DNA from: an uncultured Dysosmobacter sp.
Lineage (GTDB): Bacteria; Bacillota; Clostridia; Oscillospirales; Oscillospiraceae
Direction: 5' to 3'
NCBI RefSeq assembly: GCF_947631165.1
Contig: NZ_CANRKH010000013.1
Span: 1-64,000, forward strand
DNA length: 64,000 bases
In this document: in pieces, positions 8,619-16,916 of the stretch
Layout of the letters: each line of letters begins with the position of its first letter
Numbering within the stretch: position 1 is the first letter of the stretch
Position numbers and translations under genes: made by a program
The notes under the pieces: model-generated
Databases searched by the model: none
What the model was told of the DNA's origin: nothing
What the model saw: the letters and a program-made list of their open reading frames with translations, nothing else

Positions 8619-9587
8619 TTACTTGTTTACCACATTCACAGGAGCACCGGCCAGAAAAGCCTTCAGGTTCTCCACGGAGGTGTCCATGATGCGCTGGCGG
8701 CTCTCCTTAGCGCCCCAGGACATATGGGGCGTGATGATGCAGTTTTTGGCTTTCAGCAGGGGATTGTCGCCGCGGATAGGCTCCGTGGATACCACGTCCA
8801 GCGCGGCGGCGGCCACCTTGCCGCTGTTCAGGGCGTCCGCCAGATCCTGCTCTACCACCATTTGACCGCGGCTGTTGTTGACGATGATGACGCCGTCCTT
8901 CATCTTGGCGATATTCTCCCGATTGATGATGCCGGTATTGAAGGGGAGCAGCGGCATTTGCAGACCCAGGACGTCAGACTGGGCAAACAGCTCGTCCAGA
9001 GACACATACTCCACGCCCAGAGCCTTGGCTTCCTTGGTCTGCCGCGCGTCGTAAGCAATGACGCGCATTCCCAGAGCCTTCGCCACCTCGGCGGTGTGGA
9101 TACCGATATTGCCGCAGCCCAACAGGCCGTAGGTTTTGCCTGCCAGCTCGATCAGAGGATAATCCCAATAGCACCAGTCGGCGTTGTGCTCCCACTTACC
9201 GGCATGCACGGTATCGCTGTGATGACCAATGCGGTGACACACCTCCAGCAGCAGCGCGATGGCGAACTGGCTGACGGAGCGGGTCCCGTATACAGGCACA
9301 TTGGACACGGGGATGCCTTTCTCCTTCGCATGGGCCACGTCGATCTCATCATAGCCGGTAGCCAGCACGCCGATGAATTTGATGCTGGGGCAGGCGTCTA
9401 AAACATTTTTGGAGATAGGGGTCTTGTTGGTATAAACGATCTCCGCGCCGCCGATCCGGCTGATGATCTCCGCCTCGTCGGTCAGGCTGGTGCGGTCATA
9501 CACCGTCAGCTGGCCCAGTTCCTCAAAACCGCTCCAGCTCAGATCGCCGGGATTTTCCGTGTAGCCATCCAACACAACGATTTTCAT
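8619..9587 (-). CDS. hprA: D-2-hydroxyacid dehydrogenase, probably glycerate dehydrogenase/hydroxypyruvate reductase
   Basis: A 322-residue NAD-dependent enzyme of the D-isomer 2-hydroxyacid dehydrogenase family. The nucleotide-binding motif GCGNIGIHTAEVAKALGMRV sits mid-protein. The catalytic Arg (NNSRGQMV), Glu (STEP) and His (ITPHMSWG) are all present. The start is the ATG of MKIVVLDGYTENPGDLSW, with AAGGAG eight bases upstream. It is the first gene of an operon with glycerate kinase, which supports reduction of hydroxypyruvate to D-glycerate over lactate or phosphoglycerate dehydrogenase activity. Confidence 0.88.
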   Translation of the reverse strand: MKIVVLDGYTENPGDLSWSGFEELGQLTVYDRTSLTDEAEIISRIGGAEIVYTNKTPISKNVLDACPSIKFIGVLATGYDEIDVAHAKEKGIPVSNVPVYGTRSVSQFAIALLLEVCHRIGHHSDTVHAGKWEHNADWCYWDYPLIELAGKTYGLLGCGNIGIHTAEVAKALGMRVIAYDARQTKEAKALGVEYVSLDELFAQSDVLGLQMPLLPFNTGIINRENIAKMKDGVIIVNNSRGQMVVEQDLADALNSGKVAAAALDVVSTEPIRGDNPLLKAKNCIITPHMSWGAKESRQRIMDTSVENLKAFLAGAPVNVVNK

Positions 9588-9890
9588 AGCAGTTACTCCT
9601 TTTCTGCACAAATATGATTTTTTGATCTCAGATCCATTCTAACAGATTTCTCAATAAACACAACTGAAGATCGTCAGATATATTTTGATCGGCACATTAT
9701 GGGAAATGTTCAGCACGGCGGCAGGCCCTCCTGCGGCTCAATGGCTGAAAGCCGATGCGGCTATTTCATCCAGCTGGAGCATAGGAGCAATATTTTAATC
9801 GGGGATCATAAAAACCGCTGGGAAAACTCTCGGACATAATGCGTCTGCCTGAATGGAGATGCTCTGTAAGCAGCATATATACGAGGCAGT
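9588..9890. other. Intergenic region between divergent-reading surroundings
   Basis: About 300 bases upstream of the hydroxypyruvate reductase gene. Its AT-rich first part (9605-9700) presumably carries that operon's promoter, but no strong minus 35/minus 10 pair is evident. No coding or RNA gene is supported. Confidence 0.35.
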
Positions 9891-10115
9891 TCAAACGCAG
9901 GACTTGAGGATACCGACGGCCGCCGCGATCAATAGGACAGGAAGCAGAAGGATGACGCCGCTGGCAAATAGGATACAGCCGATCAGCATTGGCAGCGCGA
10001 TCACAAACAAGAGAGATGCGAGGATCTTCGCGGCGCACCAAGTCAGCTTGAGGGCCAAGCCAATGGCCTTGACGGAGAGCCAAATGAAAAGAACGATGAC
10101 AATAAACTCGAACAT
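9891..10115 (-). CDS. Small two-helix membrane protein
   Basis: A 74-residue hydrophobic protein of unknown function, starting MFEFIVIVLFIWLSVKAIG. It contains two to three likely membrane helices separated by a short polar turn (KLTWCAAK) and ends VGILKSCV. AGGAGG lies 12 bases upstream of the ATG. I do not recognise a family. It is flanked by AT-richer sequence and sits next to a frameshifted unknown gene, so it may belong to a small acquired island. Confidence 0.6.
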   Translation of the reverse strand: MFEFIVIVLFIWLSVKAIGLALKLTWCAAKILASLLFVIALPMLIGCILFASGVILLLPVLLIAAAVGILKSCV

Positions 10116-10360
10116 GTTGATTCTGTGCCTCCTGACCAATATTTGCTGGGAGTGAAAAACCGGCTTGCTTATCTGTCGTATTTAACAAGTATACCATACG
10201 GAGCATCCAAAAGGAAGAACAGAAACGAGCTCTCTTTTTTACCGGAAGTGTTGCCGGTGTGAAACTCCGTCGATTTCACCAGGTAACCTTGTGATAAGAG
10301 CAGTGACATGATAAGATAAAAATAAGGAGTCAAAACATCGGGCGAAAAGGAGGCGTTGAA

Positions 10361-11114
10361 ATGAATTGGCAGCCACTTAGCTCAGAGCTGATTTCTGCGA
10401 TCTCTATGGAAATTCAGTATTATGATGGACTTCATGAGAAGCCGGGGGCTTTGTATCAGAGGATTTGATTTTCCGTGTGATATAGAATCAAGGGTTAAGT
10501 TTATATTATGGCATTGGGGATGGGACGGAGCGCGTAGGGAAGAAGCTGAGCACATGATATCAGCGATCAGCAATAACAGATTCACGATCCCGGAAAATAT
10601 CAAGATATTTTATGAGCGGTTCTATGGCTCAACGTTTCCTATGAAGAAGAAAAAGATACCGGCAGATGAATATGGAGGGACTCTGCGTTTTCGGTTTTCT
10701 GAGAAAGGTGATTTACAATTAAAAGATTGGCTGATAGGCGTAGAATGTTTAAGCAGTAAATTTGATGATGACATTCTGCCGATCGGATATCGGATGAACT
10801 ATAATGGATTTTCATCATCCGGGCAGCAAATCAATGGCTGGGAGGACCCCAATTACCGTTCATGTGGGGCCTGGGGGTATGAATTGTATCTTGGAAGCAG
10901 TGGGCGGGTTTATGTTTGGGACACGGAGGGATCTGATTATATAGGAATAGAGGCGGAGAATGTGATTTCGTTCTTTGCAAGTTCTTTTGGGCTGATCCCT
11001 GACACAGAACGTTATTATGGATACACTTCTGATACTGATTTTTCAGAAATTGAAAAAATAGAAAAATTATGGGATCAGGGGCAGTATACGCAGCACCGGC
11101 AACACCAAAGATAA
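10361..11114 (+). pseudogene. Frameshifted gene for an unknown soluble protein in an AT-richer island
   Basis: Two frames join into one protein. An ATG at 10361 with an excellent AAAAGGAGG site starts MNWQPLSSELISAI and continues through HEKPGALYQRI, then hits a TGA at about 10466. One base away the next frame continues DFPCDIESRVKF and runs to 11114 (ending TQHRQHQR). A single extra T in GGATTTGATTTT explains the break. The long part is rich in aromatic and acidic residues (WHWGWDG, GWEDPNYRSCGAWGYELYLG) and has no membrane segment. I do not recognise the family; small immunity-like or SUKH-like proteins have comparable composition, but this is only an impression. Base composition is clearly lower in GC than the neighbours, which suggests transfer. 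Confidence 0.6.
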
Positions 11115-11240
11115 AAGGGAGAGCGAACTGCTGCGGACTGTTTGGGAAACGGCCCAAGGCAGCATCGCTGCCAGAGAAAATGGTGCAAAGGACTGTCTGA
11201 CCGCGCATGAGGGCTTATGGAAGCAGCTTGTCAAAGACGC
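11115..11240 (+). other. Possible coding remnant downstream of the frameshifted gene
   Basis: One plus-strand frame reads through this stretch with protein-like composition (ESELLRTVWETAQGSIAA, then CLTAHEGLWKQLVKDA) but has no start or ribosome site and runs into the rpsI terminator. It could be the tail of a lost gene or of the preceding broken one. Confidence 0.25.
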
Positions 11241-11272
11241 AAAAAGAACGCCGCCCATTGGGCGGCGTTCTT
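11241..11272 (-). terminator. Terminator of the rplM-rpsI operon
   Basis: GAACGCCGCCC and GGGCGGCGTTC form a strong stem; on the minus strand it is followed by TTTTT, just after the rpsI stop. Confidence 0.88.
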
Positions 11273-11291
11273 GATAAGGCACAGGGAGAAA

Positions 11292-11696
11292 TCAGCGCTT
11301 GCTGAACTGGGGAGCACGACGGGCGGCTTTGAGGCCGTACTTCTTGCGCTCCTTCATACGGGGATCGCGGGTCAGGAAACCGGCCTGCTTCAGGATGGGA
11401 CGGTTATCCTCGCTGGCCAGCAGCAGGGCGCGGGCAATGCCGTGGCGCAGAGCGCCGGCCTGGCCGGACACGCCGCCGCCGGAGACAGTGGCAACGATAT
11501 CCATCTTGCCAGTGTTGCCGGTGGCTTCCAGGGGCTGACGGACCACCATCTTCAGGGTGTCCAGGCCGAAGTACTCGTCGATATCGCGGCCGTTGATGGT
11601 GATGGAGCCAGTGCCGTTGGGGAACAGATGGACGCGGGCCACGGAGGACTTCCGGCGGCCGGTGCCATACAGATAAGGCTTCTTAGACTGATACAT
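11292..11696 (-). CDS. rpsI: 30S ribosomal protein S9
   Basis: A 134-residue S9 protein with the typical start [20 protein letters not shown]-like region, the central [20 protein letters not shown], and the basic C-terminus [20 protein letters not shown] followed by the universal FSKR end, whose terminal arginine contacts P-site tRNA. The preceding gene on the same strand is rplM, only 14 bases away, the near-universal L13-S9 operon. It contributes to small-subunit head assembly. Confidence 0.98.
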   Translation of the reverse strand: MYQSKKPYLYGTGRRKSSVARVHLFPNGTGSITINGRDIDEYFGLDTLKMVVRQPLEATGNTGKMDIVATVSGGGVSGQAGALRHGIARALLLASEDNRPILKQAGFLTRDPRMKERKKYGLKAARRAPQFSKR

Positions 11697-11710
11697 TCTC
11701 TTACTCCTCC

Positions 11711-12142
11711 TTATTCGACGTCCAGAGCGACGGGCTTCTGGGCCTGCTGCTCGTAGTTGGCGTCAGCGTAGATGTGCAGGCGCTTCAGAGAATCCTTGGC
11801 CAGGTTGTTCTTGGGCATCATACCCTTGATGGCCACGCGCATGGCCACATCGGGCTTCTCCTGCATCAGGATGCGGTAGGGGGTCTCCTTCAGGCCGCCC
11901 ACCCAGCCGGAGTGGCGGCGGTAGATCTTCTGGGTGCCCTTGTTGCCGGTCAGAACGGCCTTGCCGGCGTTGATGATGATGACGTGGTCACCGCAGTCGG
12001 CGTTGGGGGTAAAGGTGACTTTGCCCTTGCCGCGCAGCAGGTCGGCGGCCCGGACGGCGGTTTTGCCCAGGGGCTTGCCGGCGGCGTCCAGGATGTACCA
12101 CTTGCGCTCAATGTTGGCCTTGTTTGCCATAAAAGTGGACAT
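11711..12142 (-). CDS. rplM: 50S ribosomal protein L13
   Basis: A 143-residue L13 protein recognised by [15 protein letters not shown], the [18 protein letters not shown] core and the [19 protein letters not shown] signature. The start ([16 protein letters not shown]) has GGAGG at a good distance. It is the first gene of the L13-S9 operon and binds 23S rRNA early in large-subunit assembly. A consensus promoter lies 77 bases upstream and the roughly 70-nt leader contains a small hairpin. Confidence 0.98.
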   Translation of the reverse strand: MSTFMANKANIERKWYILDAAGKPLGKTAVRAADLLRGKGKVTFTPNADCGDHVIIINAGKAVLTGNKGTQKIYRRHSGWVGGLKETPYRILMQEKPDVAMRVAIKGMMPKNNLAKDSLKRLHIYADANYEQQAQKPVALDVE

Positions 12143-12187
12143 GGTGTTTCCTCCATATGATAAATTTTGCTTTTGCTTTACAAATCA

Positions 12188-12211
12188 AGCGCTCCGGGGT
12201 AAAATCGGAGC
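12188..12211 (-). promoter_or_regulatory. Small hairpin in the rplM leader
   Basis: The leader RNA can fold GCTCCG against CGGAGC with an eight-base loop, between the promoter and the L13 ribosome site. L13 leaders in some Firmicutes are autoregulatory, but the match to that class was not demonstrated here. Confidence 0.3.
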
Positions 12212-12218
12212 AGATTTA

Positions 12219-12247
12219 TTTATACCACGGGAAACAAATCCTGTCAA
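12219..12247 (-). promoter_or_regulatory. Promoter of the rplM-rpsI operon
   Basis: On the minus strand TTGACA, a 17-bp spacer and TATAAA, a near-consensus vegetative promoter. Confidence 0.88.
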
Positions 12248-12277
12248 TATCAAATTGATTTAGAACGGGAAAAGCTT

Positions 12278-12317
12278 TTGATATCTCTCAATATCTCTTG
12301 ATATCTCTTGAAATCTA
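12278..12317. repeat. Four tandem 10-bp repeats upstream of rplM
   Basis: Four consecutive decamers of the form TTGATATCTC (second TCAATATCTC, fourth TTGAAATCTA) lie about 30 bases beyond the rplM minus 35 box and just before the ribosome site of the divergent gene. A 10-bp period places each copy on the same DNA face. Confidence 0.8.
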
Positions 12318-12348
12318 ACTTTCTATTTTGAAACATGAGGAGGAAGCA

Positions 12349-12921
12349 ATGGGAAAGACAGCGATGCAGCGGTGGGGATTTCTGCTTTTGGCCTTTGTGG
12401 TGATGCTCTGCGCGGCCAGCTGGAAGCCCACAGTCTACGGCAACGACGAGGCGTCCATCAAGCGGTACATCGTCCAGGAGATGGGCCGGAAGCTGGGGGA
12501 CCATGTGGAGCTGCTGGCGGTGGAGGACCGGGGCGAGGACCGCATCGCTGTGTACCGTCTGGAGAAAAAAAGACCGGATGACCGTTACGTCATCCGGTTC
12601 CGGAGGAATGATGCGGGGAATTATGAGCAGTACGGACAGCTGCTGAAGGGCTTGCCCATGTACGGCCGCCGCGGCATCTGGTCGGAGCAGGTGCAGCCAT
12701 GGGGATCAGACCGGCGGCTGTACGGCGACAAGAAGATGTACTATGTGGTCTGGAGCGAATCGGCGAAGCTGGAGGAGCTCCGGGTCCGGGTCGGCAGCCA
12801 GCCGGAGCAGACGGCCAGGCCGGGAGAAGTGCCCTCCCTGACGGTCCTGGAATTTGAGGCCCCCGCCGGGAGCTTTCGCACCACCAGCTCCTTCCGTGAC
12901 GCTGAAGGGAACGAGCTGTGA
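12349..12921 (+). CDS. Exported or membrane-anchored protein of unknown function
   Basis: A 190-residue protein starting MGKTAMQRW after a GAGGAGG site, with one N-terminal hydrophobic segment (GFLLLAFVVMLCAASW) acting as signal or anchor. The outer part is mixed and charged and has no motif I recognise; it contains KKRPDDRYVIRFRRND and YYVVWSES. Its stop is nine bases from the end of convergent bofA. It is transcribed away from rplM and shares with it the region containing the decamer repeats. Confidence 0.7.
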   Translation: MGKTAMQRWGFLLLAFVVMLCAASWKPTVYGNDEASIKRYIVQEMGRKLGDHVELLAVEDRGEDRIAVYRLEKKRPDDRYVIRFRRNDAGNYEQYGQLLKGLPMYGRRGIWSEQVQPWGSDRRLYGDKKMYYVVWSESAKLEELRVRVGSQPEQTARPGEVPSLTVLEFEAPAGSFRTTSSFRDAEGNEL

Positions 12922-12930
12922 TATGTAGCC

Positions 12931-13194
12931 CTACAGCACCCACTGGGTCAGCAGGAGCAGCACGAATCCCGGCAGGCCCAGGACGCCAATGACCAGAGCG
13001 TTCAGCGGATTCAGCCCCAGGGAGATGCCGGTGAAGCCTGCCGTCAGGTTCACGGCCCACAGAGCCAGAAAGCCCAGCAGGGTGTTGCCCAGCAGCCGCA
13101 GGGCCAGCCGCAGCGGCGCGCTGAACACCCGCAGCAGGGCAATGAGGAAAAAGCCCGCCAGCAGAGCAGCCAGGATCTTCTGGCTCAGGTCCAT
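12931..13194 (-). CDS. bofA: BofA-family protein (inhibitor of pro-sigma-K processing)
   Basis: An 87-residue integral membrane protein with the BofA family ending (LNPLNALVIGVLGLPGFVLL). In Bacillus BofA holds the SpoIVFB protease inactive in the forespore-engulfing membrane until the sigma-K checkpoint is passed. The gene overlaps the end of the yaaL-type gene by 10 bases, the same gene order as in other endospore formers. It supports a sporulating ancestry; whether the strain sporulates cannot be judged from this. Confidence 0.85.
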   Translation of the reverse strand: MDLSQKILAALLAGFFLIALLRVFSAPLRLALRLLGNTLLGFLALWAVNLTAGFTGISLGLNPLNALVIGVLGLPGFVLLLLTQWVL

Positions 13195-13508
13195 GCGGCG
13201 CCCCCCTCACTGCCCCCACGGCTGGACAGGCTGCTGGCCGGAACGTCCCCAATAGCGTCTGCCGGCCTGCCGGCGGCGGGAAAGCGGTCCGGGACAGTCT
13301 CCGGGTTGTGCTCCTTGATGGAGCGGATCAGATAGTTGCAGCGGGCTTTCACAGCGCTGATCTGATAGATGCAGGATTCCACCAGTTCCGGGTCCAGAGC
13401 CTGATCAAACTGGCGGTAGGCCAGAGCCAGGTCTGCCTGGGCGGTCTGCAATTCCTCCTTTAGGGCCAGCAGCTCGGGGTCGGGTTTGGATTTTTTGGAA
13501 AACATCAT
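13185..13508 (-). CDS. yaaL: YaaL-like DUF2508 protein
   Basis: A 107-residue soluble protein. The family region is LKEELQTAQADLALAYRQFD followed by SCIYQISAVKARCNYLIRSI, predicted to be helical. The function is unknown; the gene regularly precedes bofA. AGGAGGG lies upstream of two consecutive ATGs. Its C-terminal 30 residues are low-complexity and overlap bofA, so translation of the two is probably coupled. Confidence 0.8.
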   Translation of the reverse strand: MMFSKKSKPDPELLALKEELQTAQADLALAYRQFDQALDPELVESCIYQISAVKARCNYLIRSIKEHNPETVPDRFPAAGRPADAIGDVPASSLSSRGGSEGGAAWT

Positions 13509-13585
13509 ACATGTCCCTCCTGTCTATACGTATATGGGGAGTTTGGACAAATATGCCAGGTTTCATGCAATGGGGAGGGAAGATC

Positions 13586-14050
13586 ATGGAAACGCGGCAG
13601 GAATTTTTTATGGAACAGGCCTTGGCACTGGCCCGGGAGGCCGCAGCGGCGGGGGAGGTTCCCGTGGGCTGCGTCGTGGTGCGGAACGGCGAGATCGTGG
13701 GCCGGGGCCGCAACCGGCGGGAGGAGAAGCAGGCCACCGCCTCCCACGCGGAGATGGAGGCCATCGCCCAGGCCAATAAGACCCTGGGGACCTGGCGGCT
13801 GGACGACTGCGAGCTGTATGTGACGCTGGAGCCGTGCCCCATGTGCGCCGGAGCCATTTTGAACGCCCGGATCAAGCGTGTGTGGTACGGCGCCCGTGAC
13901 ACTGCCTGCGGCGCCTGCGGCGGCGTGACCAATCTGTTCTTGGAAAACTTCCCCAACCGGCCCGCCCTGGTGGGCGGCGTTCTGGCGGAGCCATGCAGAG
14001 CGGTGCTGGCGGAATTTTTCGCTGGTCTGCGGCGGAGCCGGGAGGACTGA
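13586..14050 (+). CDS. tadA: tRNA-specific adenosine deaminase
   Basis: A 154-residue zinc deaminase with the cytidine/deoxycytidylate deaminase motifs HAEMEAI and PCPMCAGAI. TadA converts A34 to inosine in tRNA-Arg(ACG), which lets one tRNA read three codons. The start is METRQEFFMEQAL, behind GGGAGGG. It reads divergently from yaaL. Downstream I looked for the small SRP RNA that often follows tadA in Clostridia and did not find it. Confidence 0.95.
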   Translation: METRQEFFMEQALALAREAAAAGEVPVGCVVVRNGEIVGRGRNRREEKQATASHAEMEAIAQANKTLGTWRLDDCELYVTLEPCPMCAGAILNARIKRVWYGARDTACGACGGVTNLFLENFPNRPALVGGVLAEPCRAVLAEFFAGLRRSRED

Positions 14051-14307
14051 AGCTCTGCGGGGCAGTACGCATGGGGGCGGAACTTCACGAACGCTGAAAG
14101 GTGACATAATAACATCGCCGCCGGATGGGAGAAATTCGGAAGGCATTGACAGCAAAGGAATTCCAGGTGTTTTTGGAAAAACTGGGTTGAAATAAAAAAA
14201 TCGAAAGATTTAAGACTTTTGTAACAATTGATGCTGGTTTGCTTAATATCTCTCCGGTATCTTAATACTTGCAAGAGACAAAACTTCTTTTCATCCAATC
14301 TTCCAAA
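14051..14307. other. Intergenic region after tadA
   Basis: No supported gene. A 21-codon frame at 14126-14191 (MGEIRKALTAKEFQVFLEKLG) resembles the start of a helical protein but lacks a ribosome site. The second half is AT-rich. Confidence 0.35.
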
Positions 14308-14353
14308 CAATAGGGAACAGGGCCAACCGAAAGGTTGGCCCTGTTCCCTATTG
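14308..14353. repeat. Perfect 21-bp inverted repeat with GAAA loop
   Basis: CAATAGGGAACAGGGCC and its complement enclose an exact 21-bp stem closed by a GAAA tetraloop. No T run follows on the plus strand and only a weak one on the minus strand. It may terminate the membrane protein transcript from the minus strand or be part of a structured RNA. Confidence 0.6.
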
Positions 14354-14410
14354 CGGCAGAGGCGGCCATCGGAAAGGTGACTGCCTCGTCGAAGAATATA
14401 AAAGCGGATG

Positions 14411-15286
14411 TTAACCGCGTGGCGTTTCCTCCGCCGGGGGAGCGGCTTCCAGCCGCAGCAGCAGGAGGCCCAGCAGGGCCAGCGTTCCGCCGGCGTACAG
14501 CAGGATGGAGGAGAGGCAGCGGCCGTCTCCCAGAGCGGCGATGGACAGGATCGCCGCCAGTGCGGCATACAGGGCGAAGCGGCGGGTCCGCCCCGCCTTG
14601 AAGGCGAAGGAGGACAGCCGGTAAAAGCCCAGGGTCAGGAAAACCAGCGCCAGCAGCTCGACGTAGTAGGACGACAGGGCCGGGTCCACGGAGTCCACAC
14701 GGTAGGTCAGCACCAGCCGCACCACCAGCGCCACTGGGGCCATGAGCAGCAGATCGCCTTGAAAACGCTTGGGCGCGGCATCGGCCTTCCGGCGGCAGGC
14801 CGTCAGGCCGAGGAACAGCCCGGCGGCGGCCAGCAGGCCCAAAGCTCCCAGCAGAAGCTGCGTTTTGGCTGAAAAGGCGGAGGACGCATAGAGCGCCGCA
14901 TCTGGGGCGGCGTTACCATTGGCGGCGGTCTGCAGGGCCAGCAGCAGATTTTGCCCGCTGAGCCCCTCCAGCAGGTCCGCCAGGCCCGATAGGGCCATCA
15001 GGAACACGCCTGTCACCGGCAGGGTCAAAAGCCCGGCGCTGCCGGTGAAAAAGTCCGCGGGAAAGGCGGGACCAGGCTCCTGTTCCTTGGGGAGTCGCCG
15101 GACCAGCAGGATCACCAGGATCGCCAGCGCCGCCAGCAGGACCGCCAGGGCCAGCCCGGCCATATTGCCGGGGATAGGAAGGCCGGTGTCTGCCTCAAAG
15201 CCGGTGTGTTTGTGGAACAGCCGCAGTACAAAGGCGGCCGCGCCGCCCAGCAGAGCAGTCAGGGGGAGTATCCATTGCTTTTTCAT
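14411..15286 (-). CDS. Polytopic membrane protein of unknown function
   Basis: A 291-residue protein beginning MKKQWILPLTALLGG with about seven hydrophobic segments: 5-25, 43-62, 79-100, 145-165, 177-195, 210-228 and 240-280, with alanine/leucine-rich helices. Basic loops such as CRRKADAAPKRFQG lie between them. AAAGGA lies 11 bases upstream of the chosen ATG. No catalytic or transport signature is visible and it stands alone. Confidence 0.65.
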   Translation of the reverse strand: MKKQWILPLTALLGGAAAFVLRLFHKHTGFEADTGLPIPGNMAGLALAVLLAALAILVILLVRRLPKEQEPGPAFPADFFTGSAGLLTLPVTGVFLMALSGLADLLEGLSGQNLLLALQTAANGNAAPDAALYASSAFSAKTQLLLGALGLLAAAGLFLGLTACRRKADAAPKRFQGDLLLMAPVALVVRLVLTYRVDSVDPALSSYYVELLALVFLTLGFYRLSSFAFKAGRTRRFALYAALAAILSIAALGDGRCLSSILLYAGGTLALLGLLLLRLEAAPPAEETPRG

Positions 15287-15864
15287 GGGAGCAGATCCTT
15301 TCGGAGCGGATTTTTCTGTCATGGCAGGATTGATGACAACGCATTATATCACAGGACCGCCAACTTGTCCATGCCGGTCTCGCGGCGTTCCTGTTACCTT
15401 TGATGCTGCTCCGTGGCTGTTTCACAAATTGTTCGGTAGAATAACGGCAGAGAAAATTTCCTTTCCGATCATATATTCCGCTATGAGTATTTTTCTTTTG
15501 CATACGCATATGCCGCCTGTATTAGTGGTTTTAATGCTTCAAAACGCTCTTTAGACGGATCTAATGTGCAAATCCAACCCATCCACGCATAGACAGGATG
15601 GGCAGAATTGCCAAAGCTTCATTCCAGCGAAACTTAAGGTAAAAGGGAGCTTGTGACGTTCCGCCGTAGGGCGCATAAACAGGGTAGGTGCCGGGGATGG
15701 GCTGTGGAAGCTCTTGCCCTGGGTGGCTCCCGCATGGTATCATGGAACCGGACCGTCGAAATTTGCCGAAAGGGCGGCGAGGAGCGGAAAAGCGTCTCAT
15801 GTTCTATGAACGCGGCGCATAGGATAGGCTGTCCCAGATCCACAGGACCAAAGAGGAGGAGACC
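15287..15864. other. Long intergenic region with one coding fragment
   Basis: Apart from the fragment at 15481-15618 nothing is supported. AT content is raised between 15430 and 15560. The last 60 bases precede the SpoIID-like gene and contain its GGAGGAG ribosome site. Confidence 0.4.
15481..15618 (-). pseudogene. Gene fragment encoding a protein C-terminus
   Basis: The minus strand has a short frame with a natural-looking end: GNSAHPVYAWMGWICTLDPS, then KERFEALKPLIQAAYAYAKE and a stop. It has no start codon or ribosome site, and its upstream continuation is closed by a TGA. A neighbouring frame just upstream (APFYLKFRWNEALAILPIL) may be the preceding part. I do not recognise the family. 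Confidence 0.35.
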
Positions 15865-16875
15865 ATGAAGCATTCCAAGCAAGTCCGCCGGAGCGTGGCC
15901 GTGTCGGCGGTGTTGATGGCGGCGCTGTTCCTGCTGCCTCTGGCGGTGATCGCGCCCTTCCGCACGGCGCTGTTTCAGCGGGAGACACCAGTGGACGAGA
16001 CGGAGCCGTTTGTCAGCGGCCAGTTGGACGGCCAGAGAGTGTTGAAGGTGCTGAACGGCGATCAGGTGGAGGAGATGGACCTGGGGACGTATCTGGTGGG
16101 GGTCGTCCGGGCGGAGATGCCTGCGTCCTTTGAGCTGGAAGCGCTGAAGGCGCAGGCCGTGGCGGCAAGGACCTATACCCTGTATAAGATGCAGTCCGGC
16201 GGCAACCATGGGGACGCCGCCGACATCTGCACGGACCACACCTGCTGTCAGGCCTATATCGGCGAGGAGCAGGCCAGAGAGAACTGGGGCGGGGACGCCG
16301 ACGCGTATGAAGAGAAGGTCGAGACCGCTGTGAAGGAGACTGACGGGCAGATGGCGCTGTACGGCGGCGTACCCATCCTGGCGGTGTTCCACTCCTCCTC
16401 GGCGGGGCTGACCCGGCCGGCGGGCCAGGTGTGGGTCAACGATCTGCCCTATTTGCAGGCGGTGGAGTCGCCGGAGGCCCAGGACGCCATCCCCAACTAT
16501 TACAGCCGTGTGGAATTCACAGCGGAGGACTTCAAAGCGAAATTCCTGGCGGCCCGGCCGGAGGCGGACCTGTCCGGCAGTATGGACAGCTGGCTGAAGA
16601 ACGCTGTGACGGACACCGCCGGCAGTGTGGACACGCTGTCCGTGGGAGGCGTGACGGTGAAGGGAACAGAGCTGCGGACCATCCTGGGGCTGCGGTCCGC
16701 CTGCTTTGAGTGGGAGGTGCAGGATGGAAGGCTGATCTTTTTTGTCACCGGCTACGGCCACGGGGTCGGCATGAGCCAGTACGGCGCCAATGCCATGGCG
16801 GCGGCGGGAGCGGATTACCGGGAGATCCTGACCCATTACTACACCGGCGTCACCGTGGAGCCGTACAGGGGCTGA
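15865..16875 (+). CDS. spoIID: SpoIID/LytB-domain protein (stage II sporulation protein D-like)
   Basis: A 336-residue protein with one N-terminal membrane anchor (residues 9-30) and an outer SpoIID/LytB domain. The family motif VVRAEMPASFELEALKAQAV with AARTYTLY contains the catalytic glutamate; FHSSSAGLT and the C-terminal GHGVGMSQYGANAMA with HYYTGV are typical. SpoIID is a lytic transglycosylase that cuts denuded glycan strands during engulfment. Its residues DICTDHTCCQAY form the usual metal-binding loop region. No spoIIM or spoIIP is adjacent, so it could also be a vegetative paralogue. Confidence 0.88.
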   Translation: MKHSKQVRRSVAVSAVLMAALFLLPLAVIAPFRTALFQRETPVDETEPFVSGQLDGQRVLKVLNGDQVEEMDLGTYLVGVVRAEMPASFELEALKAQAVAARTYTLYKMQSGGNHGDAADICTDHTCCQAYIGEEQARENWGGDADAYEEKVETAVKETDGQMALYGGVPILAVFHSSSAGLTRPAGQVWVNDLPYLQAVESPEAQDAIPNYYSRVEFTAEDFKAKFLAARPEADLSGSMDSWLKNAVTDTAGSVDTLSVGGVTVKGTELRTILGLRSACFEWEVQDGRLIFFVTGYGHGVGMSQYGANAMAAAGADYREILTHYYTGVTVEPYRG

Positions 16876-16916
16876 GGCGGCCTGCCTGAAAAAAGCACTT
16901 TCTAAATGGGCGGAGC

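Noticed and set aside
12143-12218. L13 autoregulatory leader
   Set aside because: Only one small hairpin is visible and it does not clearly match the known L13 leader; kept as a low-confidence site only.
12278-12317. Tandem repeats as a CRISPR array
   Set aside because: The unit is only 10 bp, without spacers, and there are no cas genes. No other repeat-spacer pattern was found in the window.
14051-14310. Small SRP RNA after tadA
   Set aside because: The conserved GGAAGC/AGCA apex and helix 8 pattern could not be found, although the position is typical in Clostridia.
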